Notes under the pieces: model-generated
Seen by the model: the letters and a program-made list of their open reading frames with translations, nothing else
What the model was told of the DNA's origin: nothing
Databases searched by the model: none
Assembly: GCA_963839285.1 (NCBI GenBank)
Contig: CAWIUN010000027.1
Coordinates: 1-47,732, forward strand
Origin: DASSSQ01 sp963839285
Lineage (GTDB): Bacteria; Actinomycetota; Thermoleophilia; Gaiellales; Gaiellaceae
Direction of reading: 5' to 3'
Length of the DNA stretch: 47,732 bases
Shown here: positions 24,208 through 31,625 of the stretch, piece by piece
Layout: the number at the start of each line of letters is the position of its first letter
How positions within the stretch are numbered: position 1 is the first letter of the stretch
Position numbers and translations under genes: made by a program

Positions 24208-25035
24208 GTGCTCGTCCGCGTCGGCAGCCGCGGGTCTAGGCTCGCGCTGACGCAGGCCGAGCTCGCCGCCTCGCGCCTGCGCAGGCCGGGCGTCGAGATC
24301 GCACTCGTCCCGATCACGACCGCCGGCGACCGCGACCGCTCGAGGCCCTTCGGCCAGATCGGCGAGCGCGGCGTCTTCGTCAAGGAGCTGGAGGAGGCGC
24401 TGCTCGCGAGGCGGATCGACGTCGCCGTCCACTCCGCCAAGGACATGACCTCCACGGATGCGGACGGCCTCGTCGTCGGCGCCTACCTGGCGCGCGACGA
24501 CCCGCGCGACGCGCTCTGCGGCGCCGGCGGGATCCGGCCGGGCATGCGGATCGGCACGGCCTCGACGCGGCGGCGGTCGCAGCTGCTCGCGCTCGAGCCG
24601 ACGCTCGCGATCGAGCCGCTGCGCGGCAATATCGACACCCGGCTGCGCAAGCGCCGCGAGCGCGGCCTCGACGCGATCGTGCTCGCGGCGGCCGGGCTCG
24701 AGCGGCTCGGGCTCGAGCACGAGATCGGCCACCGCTTCGACCCGGAGGAGCTGCTCCCCGAGGCGGGCCAGGGGGCGCTCGCGCTGCAGGTGCGGGCGGG
24801 CGAGGAGGAGCTCGTCGCCGCGGTCTCCGACGAGGAGACGCGCCGTCGCGTCTCGGCCGAGCGGACCTGCGTCGCGGCGATCGGCGGCGGCTGCCTCGCG
24901 CCCGTCGCCGCACACCACGACGGTTCGGCCCTGCACGCGTTGATCGCCGACGACGACGGCGGCTGGGTCGAGCGGCGCTCCGGCGACGACCCGGCCGCGC
25001 TCGCCGCCGAGCTCCTCGCCGCACGACCCGCGTGA
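24208..25035 (+). CDS. hemC: Hydroxymethylbilane synthase (porphobilinogen deaminase) HemC
   Basis: 275 residues from a GTG with the purine-rich GGGGAAGGGG just upstream. It joins four porphobilinogens into hydroxymethylbilane. Visible: VGSRGSRLALTQAEL at the N-terminus, HSAKDM with the catalytic Asp, GTASTRRRSQL and LRGNIDTRLRK (substrate arginines), LPEAGQGALALQ, and the Cys in GGGCLAPVAAH that holds the dipyrromethane cofactor. The C-terminal domain is slightly shorter than usual (about 300). The 102-nt gap before it has no other feature. Confidence 0.94.
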   Translation: MLVRVGSRGSRLALTQAELAASRLRRPGVEIALVPITTAGDRDRSRPFGQIGERGVFVKELEEALLARRIDVAVHSAKDMTSTDADGLVVGAYLARDDPRDALCGAGGIRPGMRIGTASTRRRSQLLALEPTLAIEPLRGNIDTRLRKRRERGLDAIVLAAAGLERLGLEHEIGHRFDPEELLPEAGQGALALQVRAGEEELVAAVSDEETRRRVSAERTCVAAIGGGCLAPVAAHHDGSALHALIADDDGGWVERRSGDDPAALAAELLAARPA

Positions 25036-25045
25036 GCCGGCGGGC

Positions 25046-25693
25046 ATGAAGGTCGTCGTCACGCGGCCGCGCGACCAGGCCGGGCCGCTCGTCGAGCGGC
25101 TGGAGCAGCTCGGGCTCGAGGTCGTCGCCTGCCCGCTGATCGAGATCGAGCGGACGAGCGACGAGGCGATCGACGCCTCCGGCTACGACTGGCTCGTCGT
25201 CACGAGCCCGAACGGCGCCGACGAGGTGGTGCGGCGGCTTGCGGGGGCGCCGCCGCGGGTGGCAGCCGTGGGGCCGGGCACCGCCGAGCGGCTGCGGGCG
25301 CACGGGATCGAGCCCGCCCTCGTGCCGCGCGTCTCGAGCCAGGAGGGGCTGATCGCGGAGTTCCCGCAGCCGCCGGGGCGGGTGCTCTTCGCGGCCGCCG
25401 AGGGCGCGCGGCGGCGGCCGATCGAGGCGCTCGGCGCCGACTTCCTGCCGCTCTACCGCACCAGGCTCGTCCGTCCGCAGACGCCGCCCGACGGCGACCT
25501 CGTCGTGCTCGCGTCCGGGTCGGCAGCCCGCGCCTTCGCCCGCCTCGAGGTCGACGTGCCCGCGGTCTCGATCGGGCCGCAGACGACGCGCGTGGCGAAG
25601 TCCGTCGGCCTGCGCGTCCTCGCCGAGGCGGCGACGCACGACCTCGACGGGCTCGTCGCCGCGGTCGCGCGGGTAGCCTCTGCGACGGCGTGA
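25046..25693 (+). CDS. hemD: Uroporphyrinogen-III synthase HemD
   Basis: 215 residues, ATG 10 nt after hemC. It has the weakly conserved two-domain HemD pattern: VVVTRPRDQAGPLVERLEQLG, YDWLVVTSPNGADEV, VAAVGPGTAERLRAHGI, then VLFAAAEGARRRPIEALGA and ASGSAARAFARL, and VSIGPQTTRVAKSVGLRV. It cyclises hydroxymethylbilane with ring-D inversion. Position after hemC supports the call. It is a little shorter than typical members (about 240). The stop overlaps the next GTG. Confidence 0.92.
   Translation: MKVVVTRPRDQAGPLVERLEQLGLEVVACPLIEIERTSDEAIDASGYDWLVVTSPNGADEVVRRLAGAPPRVAAVGPGTAERLRAHGIEPALVPRVSSQEGLIAEFPQPPGRVLFAAAEGARRRPIEALGADFLPLYRTRLVRPQTPPDGDLVVLASGSAARAFARLEVDVPAVSIGPQTTRVAKSVGLRVLAEAATHDLDGLVAAVARVASATA
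25674..25679 (+). promoter_or_regulatory. -10 candidate (TAGCCT) inside the hemD end
   Basis: TAGCCT ends 10 nt before the GTG of the SAM hydroxide adenosyltransferase gene. Because it lies in coding sequence it may be chance. It fits the window-wide hexamer and spacing. Confidence 0.3.
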
Positions 25694-26505
25694 GCGCGCG
25701 GACGATCACCTTCCTGACGGACTTCGGCCTCCAGGACGACTTCGTCGGCACCTGCCACGGCGTCATCGCCGGAATCGCGCCCGACGCGCGCGTGATCGAC
25801 ATCACGCACGGGATCCCGCCCCAGCAGGTGCTGCAAGGTGCGCTCGTGCTCGCGAGCACGCTGCCGTACATGCCGGCGGGGGTGCATCTCGCCGTCGTCG
25901 ACCCGACCGTCGGCACCGACCGCCGCGCGGTCGCGCTGCGCGGCCTCGACGACCGGCTCTACGTCGGCCCGGACAACGGCCTGCTGCTGCCGGCGATCGA
26001 GAAGCTCGGTGGTGTCGAGGGCGCCTGGGAGCTCGCGAACGAGGAGTACATGCTGCGGCCCGTCTCGCGCACCTTCCACGGCCGGGACATCTTCTCGCCG
26101 GCGGCCGCGCACCTCGCGGGCGGCGTCGATCCGGCGGCGCTCGGGCCCGCCGTCGCAGCCGAGGAGCTCGTGCGCCTCGACCTGCCGCAGCCGGAGATCG
26201 GCCGCTCGTCGCTGCGCGCGACGATTCTCTACGTCGACCGGTTCGGGAACATGCAGCTGAACCTGACGCACGAGGAGGCGGCGCTGGCGCGGATCGAGGC
26301 CGGGGCGCGGATCGAGCTGCGGCTGCCGCTCGAGAGCTACTACGCGATCGCGACCCGTACCTTCGCGGAGGCGCGGCCGGGAGACCTGATCCTCTACGAG
26401 GACTCCTACGGCAACCTCGCGATCGCGATCAACGGCGGCGACGCGGCGCGCATGTTCCAGGCGAAGCCGGGCGACGTCGTGCGAATCTCGCCGGCGCCCG
26501 AATGA
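25690..26505 (+). CDS. SAM hydroxide adenosyltransferase (DUF62, chlorinase/fluorinase-like fold)
   Basis: 271 residues. The N-terminal domain has ITFLTDFGLQDDFVGTCHGVI, DITHGIPPQQVLQGALVLA, VHLAVVDPTVGTDRRAVAL and the YVGPDNGLLLP loop. The smaller C-terminal beta domain has ILYVDRFGNMQLNLT, then EDSYGNLAIAINGGDAAR. These are the hallmarks of the DUF62 enzymes, which hydrolyse S-adenosylmethionine to adenosine and methionine using an activated hydroxide. The halogenase activity of SalL/FlA needs features I cannot confirm here. It overlaps both hemD and the following methyltransferase (ATGA), so it is translated with the heme genes and a SAM-dependent enzyme. Confidence 0.93.
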   Translation: MSARTITFLTDFGLQDDFVGTCHGVIAGIAPDARVIDITHGIPPQQVLQGALVLASTLPYMPAGVHLAVVDPTVGTDRRAVALRGLDDRLYVGPDNGLLLPAIEKLGGVEGAWELANEEYMLRPVSRTFHGRDIFSPAAAHLAGGVDPAALGPAVAAEELVRLDLPQPEIGRSSLRATILYVDRFGNMQLNLTHEEAALARIEAGARIELRLPLESYYAIATRTFAEARPGDLILYEDSYGNLAIAINGGDAARMFQAKPGDVVRISPAPE

Positions 26506-27176
26506 GCCGGGCCGAGGCGGCGCGGCGGCGGCTCGGGCAGCGCCTCGCGCGGCTGGCGACGGACGCCGTCGTCCTCCGTCCGGGGCTCTGGCGGCTCTTC
26601 CGCCGCGCGCTGCGGGCGCAGTTCGAGGAGCTCGCGCCCCGCTGGGACGGCATCGTCTCGCCCGGACACCTCGAGCCCTTGCTGGCGGCGCTCGCGGACG
26701 TGCCGCCGCCCCGCCGCGCGCTCGACCTCGGCACCGGCACGGGCGCCGCCGCGCTCGCGGTCGCGCAGCGGTACCCCGAGGCCGAGGTGCTCGGCGTCGA
26801 CCTCGCGCCGGCGATGGTCGAGGCGGCGTCGGCGAAGGTCCCGGCCGGGCTCGAGGATCGCGTCCGCTTCCTCGTCGCCGACGCGTCGGCGCTGCCGCTC
26901 CCGGACGCGTCCTGCGAGCTCGTCACGGTCGCGAACATGATCCCGTTCTTCGGCGAGCTCGCCCGCGTCGTCGCGCCCGGAGGGATGGTCGTCTGCGCCT
27001 GGTCGCGGGGCCCGGCGACCCCGATCTTCGTGCCGCCCGCGCGGCTGCGGCGCGGGTTCTCGGAGCACGGATTCGCGCAATTTGCAGAGTTTGCGGCCGG
27101 TGAGGGAACGGCGTTCGCCGCACGTCGCGAGCCGATCGGTTACGGTCCGTTCGACAGGGCGTCAGCGGCACGGTAG
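26502..27176 (+). CDS. Class I SAM-dependent methyltransferase
   Basis: 224 residues. The Rossmann core shows motif I ALDLGTGTGAAALAVAQRYP, motif II acidic residue in VLGVDLAPAMVEAA, and the later FLVADASALPLPDASCELVTVANMIPFF and VAPGGMVVCAWS. It resembles UbiE/type-11 small-molecule methyltransferases. A basic N-terminal segment of about 60 residues precedes the core. Substrate is unknown. Co-translation with heme and SAM-hydrolysing genes could point to a tetrapyrrole or quinone substrate, but that is speculation. Confidence 0.85.
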   Translation: MSRAEAARRRLGQRLARLATDAVVLRPGLWRLFRRALRAQFEELAPRWDGIVSPGHLEPLLAALADVPPPRRALDLGTGTGAAALAVAQRYPEAEVLGVDLAPAMVEAASAKVPAGLEDRVRFLVADASALPLPDASCELVTVANMIPFFGELARVVAPGGMVVCAWSRGPATPIFVPPARLRRGFSEHGFAQFAEFAAGEGTAFAARREPIGYGPFDRASAAR

Positions 27177-27229
27177 CACCGGCCGGGACGCCCTTTCTTC
27201 GCGCGCGGGCCCTGCCCGGCCGCCCCGGC

Positions 27230-27235
27230 TACACT
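27230..27235 (+). promoter_or_regulatory. -10 candidate (TACACT) of tRNA-Phe
   Basis: TACACT ends 13 nt before the mature tRNA 5' end, a reasonable distance for a short 5' leader removed by RNase P. A T-rich stretch (CCCTTTCTTC) lies about 30 nt further upstream, too far for a standard -35. Confidence 0.4.
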
Positions 27236-27248
27236 GTCCGCGGCTCGA

Positions 27249-27321
27249 GGCGAGGTAGCTCAGTTGGTAGAGCACACGGCTGAAAACCGTGGTGTCGCCG
27301 GTTCAAGTCCGGCCCTCGCCA
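27249..27321 (+). tRNA. tRNA-Phe (anticodon GAA)
   Basis: 73 nt with a complete cloverleaf. The acceptor stem GGCGAGG/CCTCGCC pairs perfectly. The D stem is GCTC/GAGC with an AGTTGGTA loop, and the anticodon stem CACGG/CCGTG carries loop CTGAAAA (anticodon GAA). The T arm is GCCGG-TTCAAGT-CCGGC and the discriminator is A. CCA is not encoded (CT follows). It is the only tRNA I find in the window. Confidence 0.97.
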
Positions 27322-27383
27322 CTCTTCCCCGGGCTCCCGTCGGCGCCCGTTTTCCGGCGGTGCTGCCGGGGAATGACCGCCCC

Positions 27384-28464
27384 GTGGCGGACGAGGAGGA
27401 GGGCGGCGGGGACGAGATCCTGGGCTTCGATCGGCGCAAGGCGCTGCTCACGGTCGGTCTCGCCGTCGTGCTCGCGTTCGCGGCCTTCGGGCTGATCGGC
27501 CAGATCGCGAACTTCGGCAAGCTGCTCGACGCGGCGCGGAAGGCGCAGAAGCCGTGGTTCGCGGCGGCCGCGGCCGGCGAGCTGCTCGCCTACGTCGGCT
27601 ACATCCTCGCCTACCGGGACGTCGCCCGCGTCGAGGGCGGGCCGCGGTTGCGCCTCTGGACGGTGACGCGCGTCGTCGGGCTCGGGTTCGGCGCCTTCGT
27701 CGTCGGCTCGTCGGCGGGCGGGCTCGCCGTCGACTTCTGGGCCCTGCAGCGGGCCGGCTGCAAGCCGCACGACGCCGCCCGGCGCGTGCTCGCCCTGAAC
27801 ACGCTCGAATGGGGCATCCTCGCCTGGTTCGCGGCGCTCGCCGGCCGCCGTCGTCCTGCTCGGCCGCGGCGAGGGCGCGCCCTACGCGATGACGCTCTCG
27901 TGGCTCCTGATCGTCCCGCTCTGCACCGCCGCGGCCGTCTACGTCAGCCAGCCCGGGCGCCTCGGTCGGCTCGAGGAGCTCGGCGGCGACGTCGACCGGC
28001 CGGACGGCCGCAGCCCGGCCCGGTGGGCGCGCTGGCTCTGGGACAAGGCGAAGGCCGGCCTCGCCGACGCGATCGGCGGCGTCGGGCTCGTCCGGCACCT
28101 GGTCGCCCGGCCGCTCGCCCACGCCGGCGGGCTGCTCGGCTTCCCGCTCTACTGGCTCGGCGACCTGATCACGATCTACGCCGCCCTCCGCTGCTTCGGC
28201 GTCAGCATCGACGCGACGCCGCTCGTGCTCGCCTACACGACGGCGTACGTGCTCACCGCGCTGCCGCTTCCCGCGGGCGGCGCCGGCAGCATGGAGGCGG
28301 TCCTCGCCCTGACGTTGCACGCGGTCGGCGTCCCGCTCGCGCCGGCCCTGCTCGCCGCGTTCGTCTACCGGATCTTCGCCTTCTGGCTGCCGATCGTGCC
28401 CGCGCTCGCCCTGCTGCCGACCGTGCCGAAACTGACCGAGGAGCTGCCCCGAGACGGAGGCTAG
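27384..28464 (+). CDS. Flippase-like / LPG-synthase-TM-region membrane protein (one extra base at 27843)
   Basis: Begins at the GTG in VADEEEGGGDEILGFDRRK, 62 nt after the tRNA. The first 153 codons give two or three membrane helices and the conserved GFGAFVVGSSAGGLAVDFWALQR. The frame then breaks at the extra G at 27843 and resumes as AVVLLGRGEGAPYAMTLSWLL. The remainder has the ALPLPAGGAGSMEAVL segment typical of the UPF0104/AglD/MprF-N-terminal-like family. Corrected length is about 359 residues, with about eight helices. Members flip or transfer lipid-linked molecules; the substrate here is unknown. It converges with the cupin gene, with 4 nt overlapping at the stops. Confidence 0.82.
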
Positions 28465-28823
28465 GCGAAGAAGGTGTCCTCGTGCCGGTACGGCGGCGCG
28501 CAGCAGCAGAGGAAGCGGACGCCGCCGGGGCCGGCCGTGACCCGGTGCCAGGCGCCCGGCGCGATCAGCACGGCGTCGCCTGCCCCGACGGGGCGGCGCT
28601 CGCCGTCGACCTCCAGCTCCGCGTCGCCCTCGAGCAGGAAGTAGATCTCCTCCGCCTCGCGGTGGTAGTGCCGCTCGGTCGAGCCGCCGGGCTCCAGGCT
28701 CGCCTCCGCGAGGCTCTGGTTCCGCGCGTCGCCGGCACCGGAGCCCCGGTTGAGCAGCTCGCGGATCGTCGAGCCGTCCGCGGTCGTGAACGGCTCCGCC
28801 GCGGCGAGCGCGCGGACCTCCAT
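28461..28823 (-). CDS. Single-domain cupin protein
   Basis: 120 residues, ATG at 28823 sharing one base with the response-regulator stop. The cupin motif 1 is visible as GGSTERHYHREAEEIYFLLEGDAELEVDG (His, His, Glu ligands), and motif 2 as VGAGDAVLIAPGAWHRVTAG (His). This is a small metal-binding beta-barrel. Such proteins range from sugar isomerases to sensors; nothing here fixes the reaction. Near the C-terminus there is a CCC cluster (FLCCCAPPY). It is co-transcribed with the single-domain response regulator. Confidence 0.85.
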   Translation of the reverse strand: MEVRALAAAEPFTTADGSTIRELLNRGSGAGDARNQSLAEASLEPGGSTERHYHREAEEIYFLLEGDAELEVDGERRPVGAGDAVLIAPGAWHRVTAGPGGVRFLCCCAPPYRHEDTFFA

Positions 28824-29224
28824 CAGAGCCGGCCCCTGACCGAGCCGAGCCGCTCCACCAGCGCCTCGACCAGATCGGACTTGAGCAGCACCGCGTCGGC
28901 GCCCGCGGCCTGCACGGCCTCGTGCAGCTGCGGGTCGTCGTCGCCGGTGAGCGCGATCAGGCAGATGCTCGGATGGTCGAAGCGGAGCCGGGCGGCCGCC
29001 GTGACGCCGTCCAGCAGCGGCATGTGCAGGTCGAGCACGCAGGCCTCCGGGTCGAGCCGGTCGGCGAGCTCGATCGCCGCGAGCCCGTCGCCGACCGCGC
29101 CCACCACCGTCAGCTCGGGCTGGCCGTCGATCAGGGTCTCCAGCGACGCCAGAAACCCCTCGTCGTCGTCGGCGAGCAGGACACGGATCGGGCCGTGTGC
29201 CGCACCTCCCCCCGGATCGGCCAT
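28823..29224 (-). CDS. Single-domain response regulator (CheY-like receiver)
   Basis: 133 residues from the ATG at 29224, preferred over an in-frame TTG at 29233. The receiver has the acidic patch in IRVLLADDDEG, phospho-acceptor D65 in ACVLDLHMPLLDG, T in IALTGDDD, and K in AVLLKSD. There is no DNA-binding or enzymatic output domain. No histidine kinase is encoded next to it, so its partner is elsewhere. A shared, overlapping promoter region drives arginase in the other direction. Confidence 0.87.
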   Translation of the reverse strand: MADPGGGAAHGPIRVLLADDDEGFLASLETLIDGQPELTVVGAVGDGLAAIELADRLDPEACVLDLHMPLLDGVTAAARLRFDHPSICLIALTGDDDPQLHEAVQAAGADAVLLKSDLVEALVERLGSVRGRL

Positions 29225-29232
29225 CGCCTGCA

Positions 29233-29242
29233 ACGCTAGCCT
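29233..29242. promoter_or_regulatory. Overlapping divergent -10 elements (response regulator / arginase)
   Basis: ACGCTA at 29233-29238 reads TAGCGT on the minus strand, 8 nt from the response-regulator ATG. TAGCCT at 29237-29242 on the plus strand is 7 nt from the arginase GTG. The two hexamers share 2 bp in a 25-nt gap, so both transcripts would start at or very near the start codon and polymerases would exclude each other. Confidence 0.5.
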
Positions 29243-29249
29243 TGCGGCC

Positions 29250-30155
29250 GTGAGCGATCAAGGGCAGCCCCGCCCCGTCGCCGTCATCGGCGCGGGCCTC
29301 GACCTGGGGGCGGGCAGGCGGGGAGTCGACATGGGCCCCTCGGCGATCCGCTACGCGGGACTCGACGCCCGGATCCGCGCGCTCGGGCGCGAGTGCCGCG
29401 ACTGGGGCGACGTGCGCGTCCCCGTCCCGGAGTCGATCGCCGTCGACGACGAGTCCGCGCGCTACCTGCCCGCGATCCTCGAGACGTGCCGCCGCGTCGC
29501 AGAGCTGGTCGAGGAGGCGCTCGAGACCGACCTGCTCCCGCTCGTGCTCGGCGGCGACCACTCCGTCGCGATCGGCTCGCTCGCCGGGCTCGCGCGGCGG
29601 CGCGGGGCGGGGGGCGTCCTCTGGGTCGACGCGCACGGCGACCTCAACGACCCCGGCAGCTCGCCGACGGGCAACGTCCACGGCATGCCGCTCGCCGCCG
29701 GCCTCGGGCTCGCGGGCGACCGCTTCCACGTCGACGGCTGGCCGGTGCCGGCCGTGCACCGGGTCGCGCTCGTCGGCGTCCGCGACCTCGACCCGGTCGA
29801 GAAGGAGCGCGTGCGCCGTCAGAACGCGAAGGTCTTCACGATGAGCGACGTCGACCGGCTCGGGATCGAGCGCTGCGTGCGCGAGTCGCTGGGCTTCCTC
29901 GCCGGCAGCCGCTACCTGCACGTCTCGCTCGACATGGACGCGGTCGACCCGGACACGGCACCGGGGGTCGGCACGCCCGTGCGCGGCGGGCTCAGCTACC
30001 GCGAGGCGCACCTGGCGCTCGAGCTGGTCGCCGAGTCGGGACTGCTCGACTCGCTCGAGGTCGTCGAGGTCAACCCGATCCTCGACCGCGAGAACGAGAC
30101 CGCGAAGCTGGCCGTCGAGCTCGTCGCCAGCGCCCTCGGCGAGCGGATCCTCTGA
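29250..30155 (+). CDS. Arginase (ureohydrolase family)
   Basis: 301 residues, GTG start. Manganese and substrate motifs are complete: LVLGGDHSVAIGS (His), LWVDAHGDLNDPGSSPTGNVHGMPLAAGLG (Asp, His, Asp), and SLDMDAVDPDTAPGVGTPVRGGLSYRE (two Asp), followed by VVEVNPILDRENETAKLA. The N-terminal GAGLDLGAGRRGVDMGPSAIRYAGL and the overall order fit arginase (arginine to ornithine and urea) better than agmatinase. The first metal loop reads DAHGD rather than the more common DAHTD. No urease or ornithine genes are nearby. Confidence 0.9.
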   Translation: MSDQGQPRPVAVIGAGLDLGAGRRGVDMGPSAIRYAGLDARIRALGRECRDWGDVRVPVPESIAVDDESARYLPAILETCRRVAELVEEALETDLLPLVLGGDHSVAIGSLAGLARRRGAGGVLWVDAHGDLNDPGSSPTGNVHGMPLAAGLGLAGDRFHVDGWPVPAVHRVALVGVRDLDPVEKERVRRQNAKVFTMSDVDRLGIERCVRESLGFLAGSRYLHVSLDMDAVDPDTAPGVGTPVRGGLSYREAHLALELVAESGLLDSLEVVEVNPILDRENETAKLAVELVASALGERIL

Positions 30156-30157
30156 CG

Positions 30158-30533
30158 GTGCGCCCGCGACCGGGCGGGCGTCGTCATCGTCGAGCACGGC
30201 TGCGTCGTCCTGATCGAGCGTCGGCGGGACGGGCGCCACTACCTCGTCTGCCCGGGCGGCGGCGTCGAGCCGGGCGAGAGCTTCGAGCAGGCGGCGGTGC
30301 GCGAGGCGCGCGAGGAGCTGGCTGTCGAGGTCGTGCTCGGCGCGCCGCTGCTCGAGCTCGACTTCGAAGGCAGGCAGGTCTACTTCGAGGCGCGGGTCGT
30401 CTCGGGATCGCTGAGCGGCGAGCCGTTCGACGAGGGGACCCACCGCGGCACGTACCTCGCCGTGCGCGTGCCGCTCGAGCGCCTGGCCGGGCTCGACGTG
30501 CGGCCGCCGGAGCTGGCCGCGCTGCTGGGCTAG
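30158..30533 (+). CDS. Nudix hydrolase (probable one-base frameshift near the N-terminus)
   Basis: The Nudix box is clear: GGGVEPGESFEQAAVREAREELAVEV. A preceding strand reads AGVVIVEHGCVVLIERRRDGRHYLVCPG. In this frame there is no ATG/GTG/TTG after the arginase stop until inside the box. A GTG at 30158 lies in another frame, and skipping one base near 30167 joins it (VRP-DRAGVVIV), giving about 124 residues. Alternatively it starts at a rare codon. It hydrolyses a nucleoside diphosphate linked to another moiety; substrate unknown. The gene overlaps the 3' end of the convergent hydrolase. Confidence 0.8.
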
Positions 30534-31294
30534 CCGAGGAAGGACGCGATCGCGGCGACCGTCTCGTCGAGCGCGTCCCACATGACGATGTGGCCGCCCG
30601 GCACGGTGGCCGCCTCGAGCAGCTCGCCCGCGCCGGCGCGGTAGGCCTCGAGGAGCGGCTCCGGGCAGACCTCGGAGTCGAGGGCGCGGACGACGAGGAG
30701 CGGCGCGGCGAGCGGCTGCTGCGGCGGCGTCCGGGCCATCTCGCCGTAGGCGGCGATCACCGCGCTGCGCGTGTAGCGGAGCCGGAGCCGCCCGTCCTCG
30801 CCGCGTTCCAGGTGCTCCTCGAAGTCCTCCTCGACGAGGCCGTGCGGCGCCCCGTGGACGGTGCCCTCGGCGAGGCGCTGCTCGACGGCCTCGGCGACGC
30901 TCGCCCAGGAGCGGTCGTGGCGGGTCTTCTCGGCTCGCTGGAGCGCCACCGCGGGAGGGACCCAGAGGGCGGGGTCGAGGAGGACGCCGCGCTCGACGCG
31001 GTCGGGGCGGGCGTGGGCGAGCTCGAGCACGAGCCGGCCGCCGAAGCTGTGGCCGACCCAGAGTCGCGCGTCTGCGGGGACGGTCTCGAGGACGTCCTCG
31101 AGGTGCTGCTCGAGCGACCAGGGCGGCTCGGCCTCGGAGCGGCCGTGGCCGCGGAGGTCGGGGGCGACGACGTGGTAGCGGTCGGCGAGCCGCTCGGCGA
31201 CGCGCCGGAAGCGCTTCCCGTGCGCCGTGATCCCGTGCAGGCACACGAGCGTCGGCGAGGCCGGGTCGCCCCAGGCGTGCAGATGCAGCCGCAT
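30530..31294 (-). CDS. Alpha/beta-fold hydrolase
   Basis: 254 residues. MRLHLHAWGDPASPTLVCLHGITAHGKRFRRVAERLAD opens the fold with the oxyanion HG. DLRGHGRSEAEPPWSLEQ is followed by the nucleophile elbow GHSFGG (Ser). LVVRALDSEVCPEP carries a candidate acidic residue, and PGGHIVMWD the catalytic His. This is a typical esterase/lipase-like or haloperoxidase-like hydrolase; substrate not deducible. Its ATG is preceded by TAGATT 6 nt upstream, by a 15-bp tandem repeat, and then by repeat element B. Confidence 0.88.
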   Translation of the reverse strand: MRLHLHAWGDPASPTLVCLHGITAHGKRFRRVAERLADRYHVVAPDLRGHGRSEAEPPWSLEQHLEDVLETVPADARLWVGHSFGGRLVLELAHARPDRVERGVLLDPALWVPPAVALQRAEKTRHDRSWASVAEAVEQRLAEGTVHGAPHGLVEEDFEEHLERGEDGRLRLRYTRSAVIAAYGEMARTPPQQPLAAPLLVVRALDSEVCPEPLLEAYRAGAGELLEAATVPGGHIVMWDALDETVAAIASFLG

Positions 31295-31300
31295 CGGCCG

Positions 31301-31306
31301 AATCTA
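31301..31306 (-). promoter_or_regulatory. -10 element (TAGATT) of the alpha/beta hydrolase gene
   Basis: On the minus strand TAGATT ends 6 nt before the ATG at 31294, the same spacing seen for several plus-strand genes. Confidence 0.45.
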
Positions 31307-31344
31307 GCGCCGGGGACGGCGGCGTGCGCCGGGGCGCCGGCGCC

Positions 31345-31389
31345 GTGTCCGCGGTGGCTGTGTCCGCGGCGGCCGTGTCCCGCCGGAGG
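31345..31389. repeat. Three 15-bp tandem repeat units
   Basis: GTGTCCGCGGTGGCT (31345-31359), GTGTCCGCGGCGGCC (31360-31374) and a degenerate GTGTCCCGCCGGAGG (31375-31389) follow each other without gaps. They lie between element B and the promoter of the minus-strand hydrolase gene. The rest of 31295-31625 holds element B and no supported gene. Confidence 0.6.
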
Positions 31390-31394
31390 CCAAA

Positions 31395-31501
31395 CCCCCA
31401 CCCAGGGTGGGGAACCAACCCGCCACCCTCGGAGTCGACGATACCGCCGCTCCTCGCTCTGAGGGGTGACGGGAGTGTGCCGATCGTGTGCCGATTTCTC
31501 G
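31395..31501 (-). repeat. Intergenic repeated element, copy B (inverted relative to 19828-19924)
   Basis: Read on the minus strand it gives GAAATCGGCAC, then CGGCACAC 11 bp later, CCCGT, GGTATCGTCGAC, CCGAGGG, and a hairpin CCCCACCC-T-GGGTGGGG (31396-31412) followed by GT. Block order and most spacings match copy A. The stretch between the first and middle blocks differs in length and sequence. It lies downstream of rarA and upstream of the hydrolase gene, both on the minus strand, so its orientation relative to the flanking genes is the same as copy A. Confidence 0.7.
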
Positions 31502-31625
31502 ACGTCGGGTCGGTGCGGCCGGCTCGGTTCGCGCTGCCGTGGCCGACCCTCTCCGCCCCGCTCGCCGGCTCCTCCCGTCGGCTCCGTCGCCGGTTCGGCC
31601 CCGTTGGCCGGGCAGCCGGCCCGGG

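Noticed and set aside
27264..27383. In-frame upward extension of the flippase-like gene through tRNA-Phe
   Set aside because: The extension would translate the tRNA sequence. The GTG at 27384, after the tRNA, is the sensible start.
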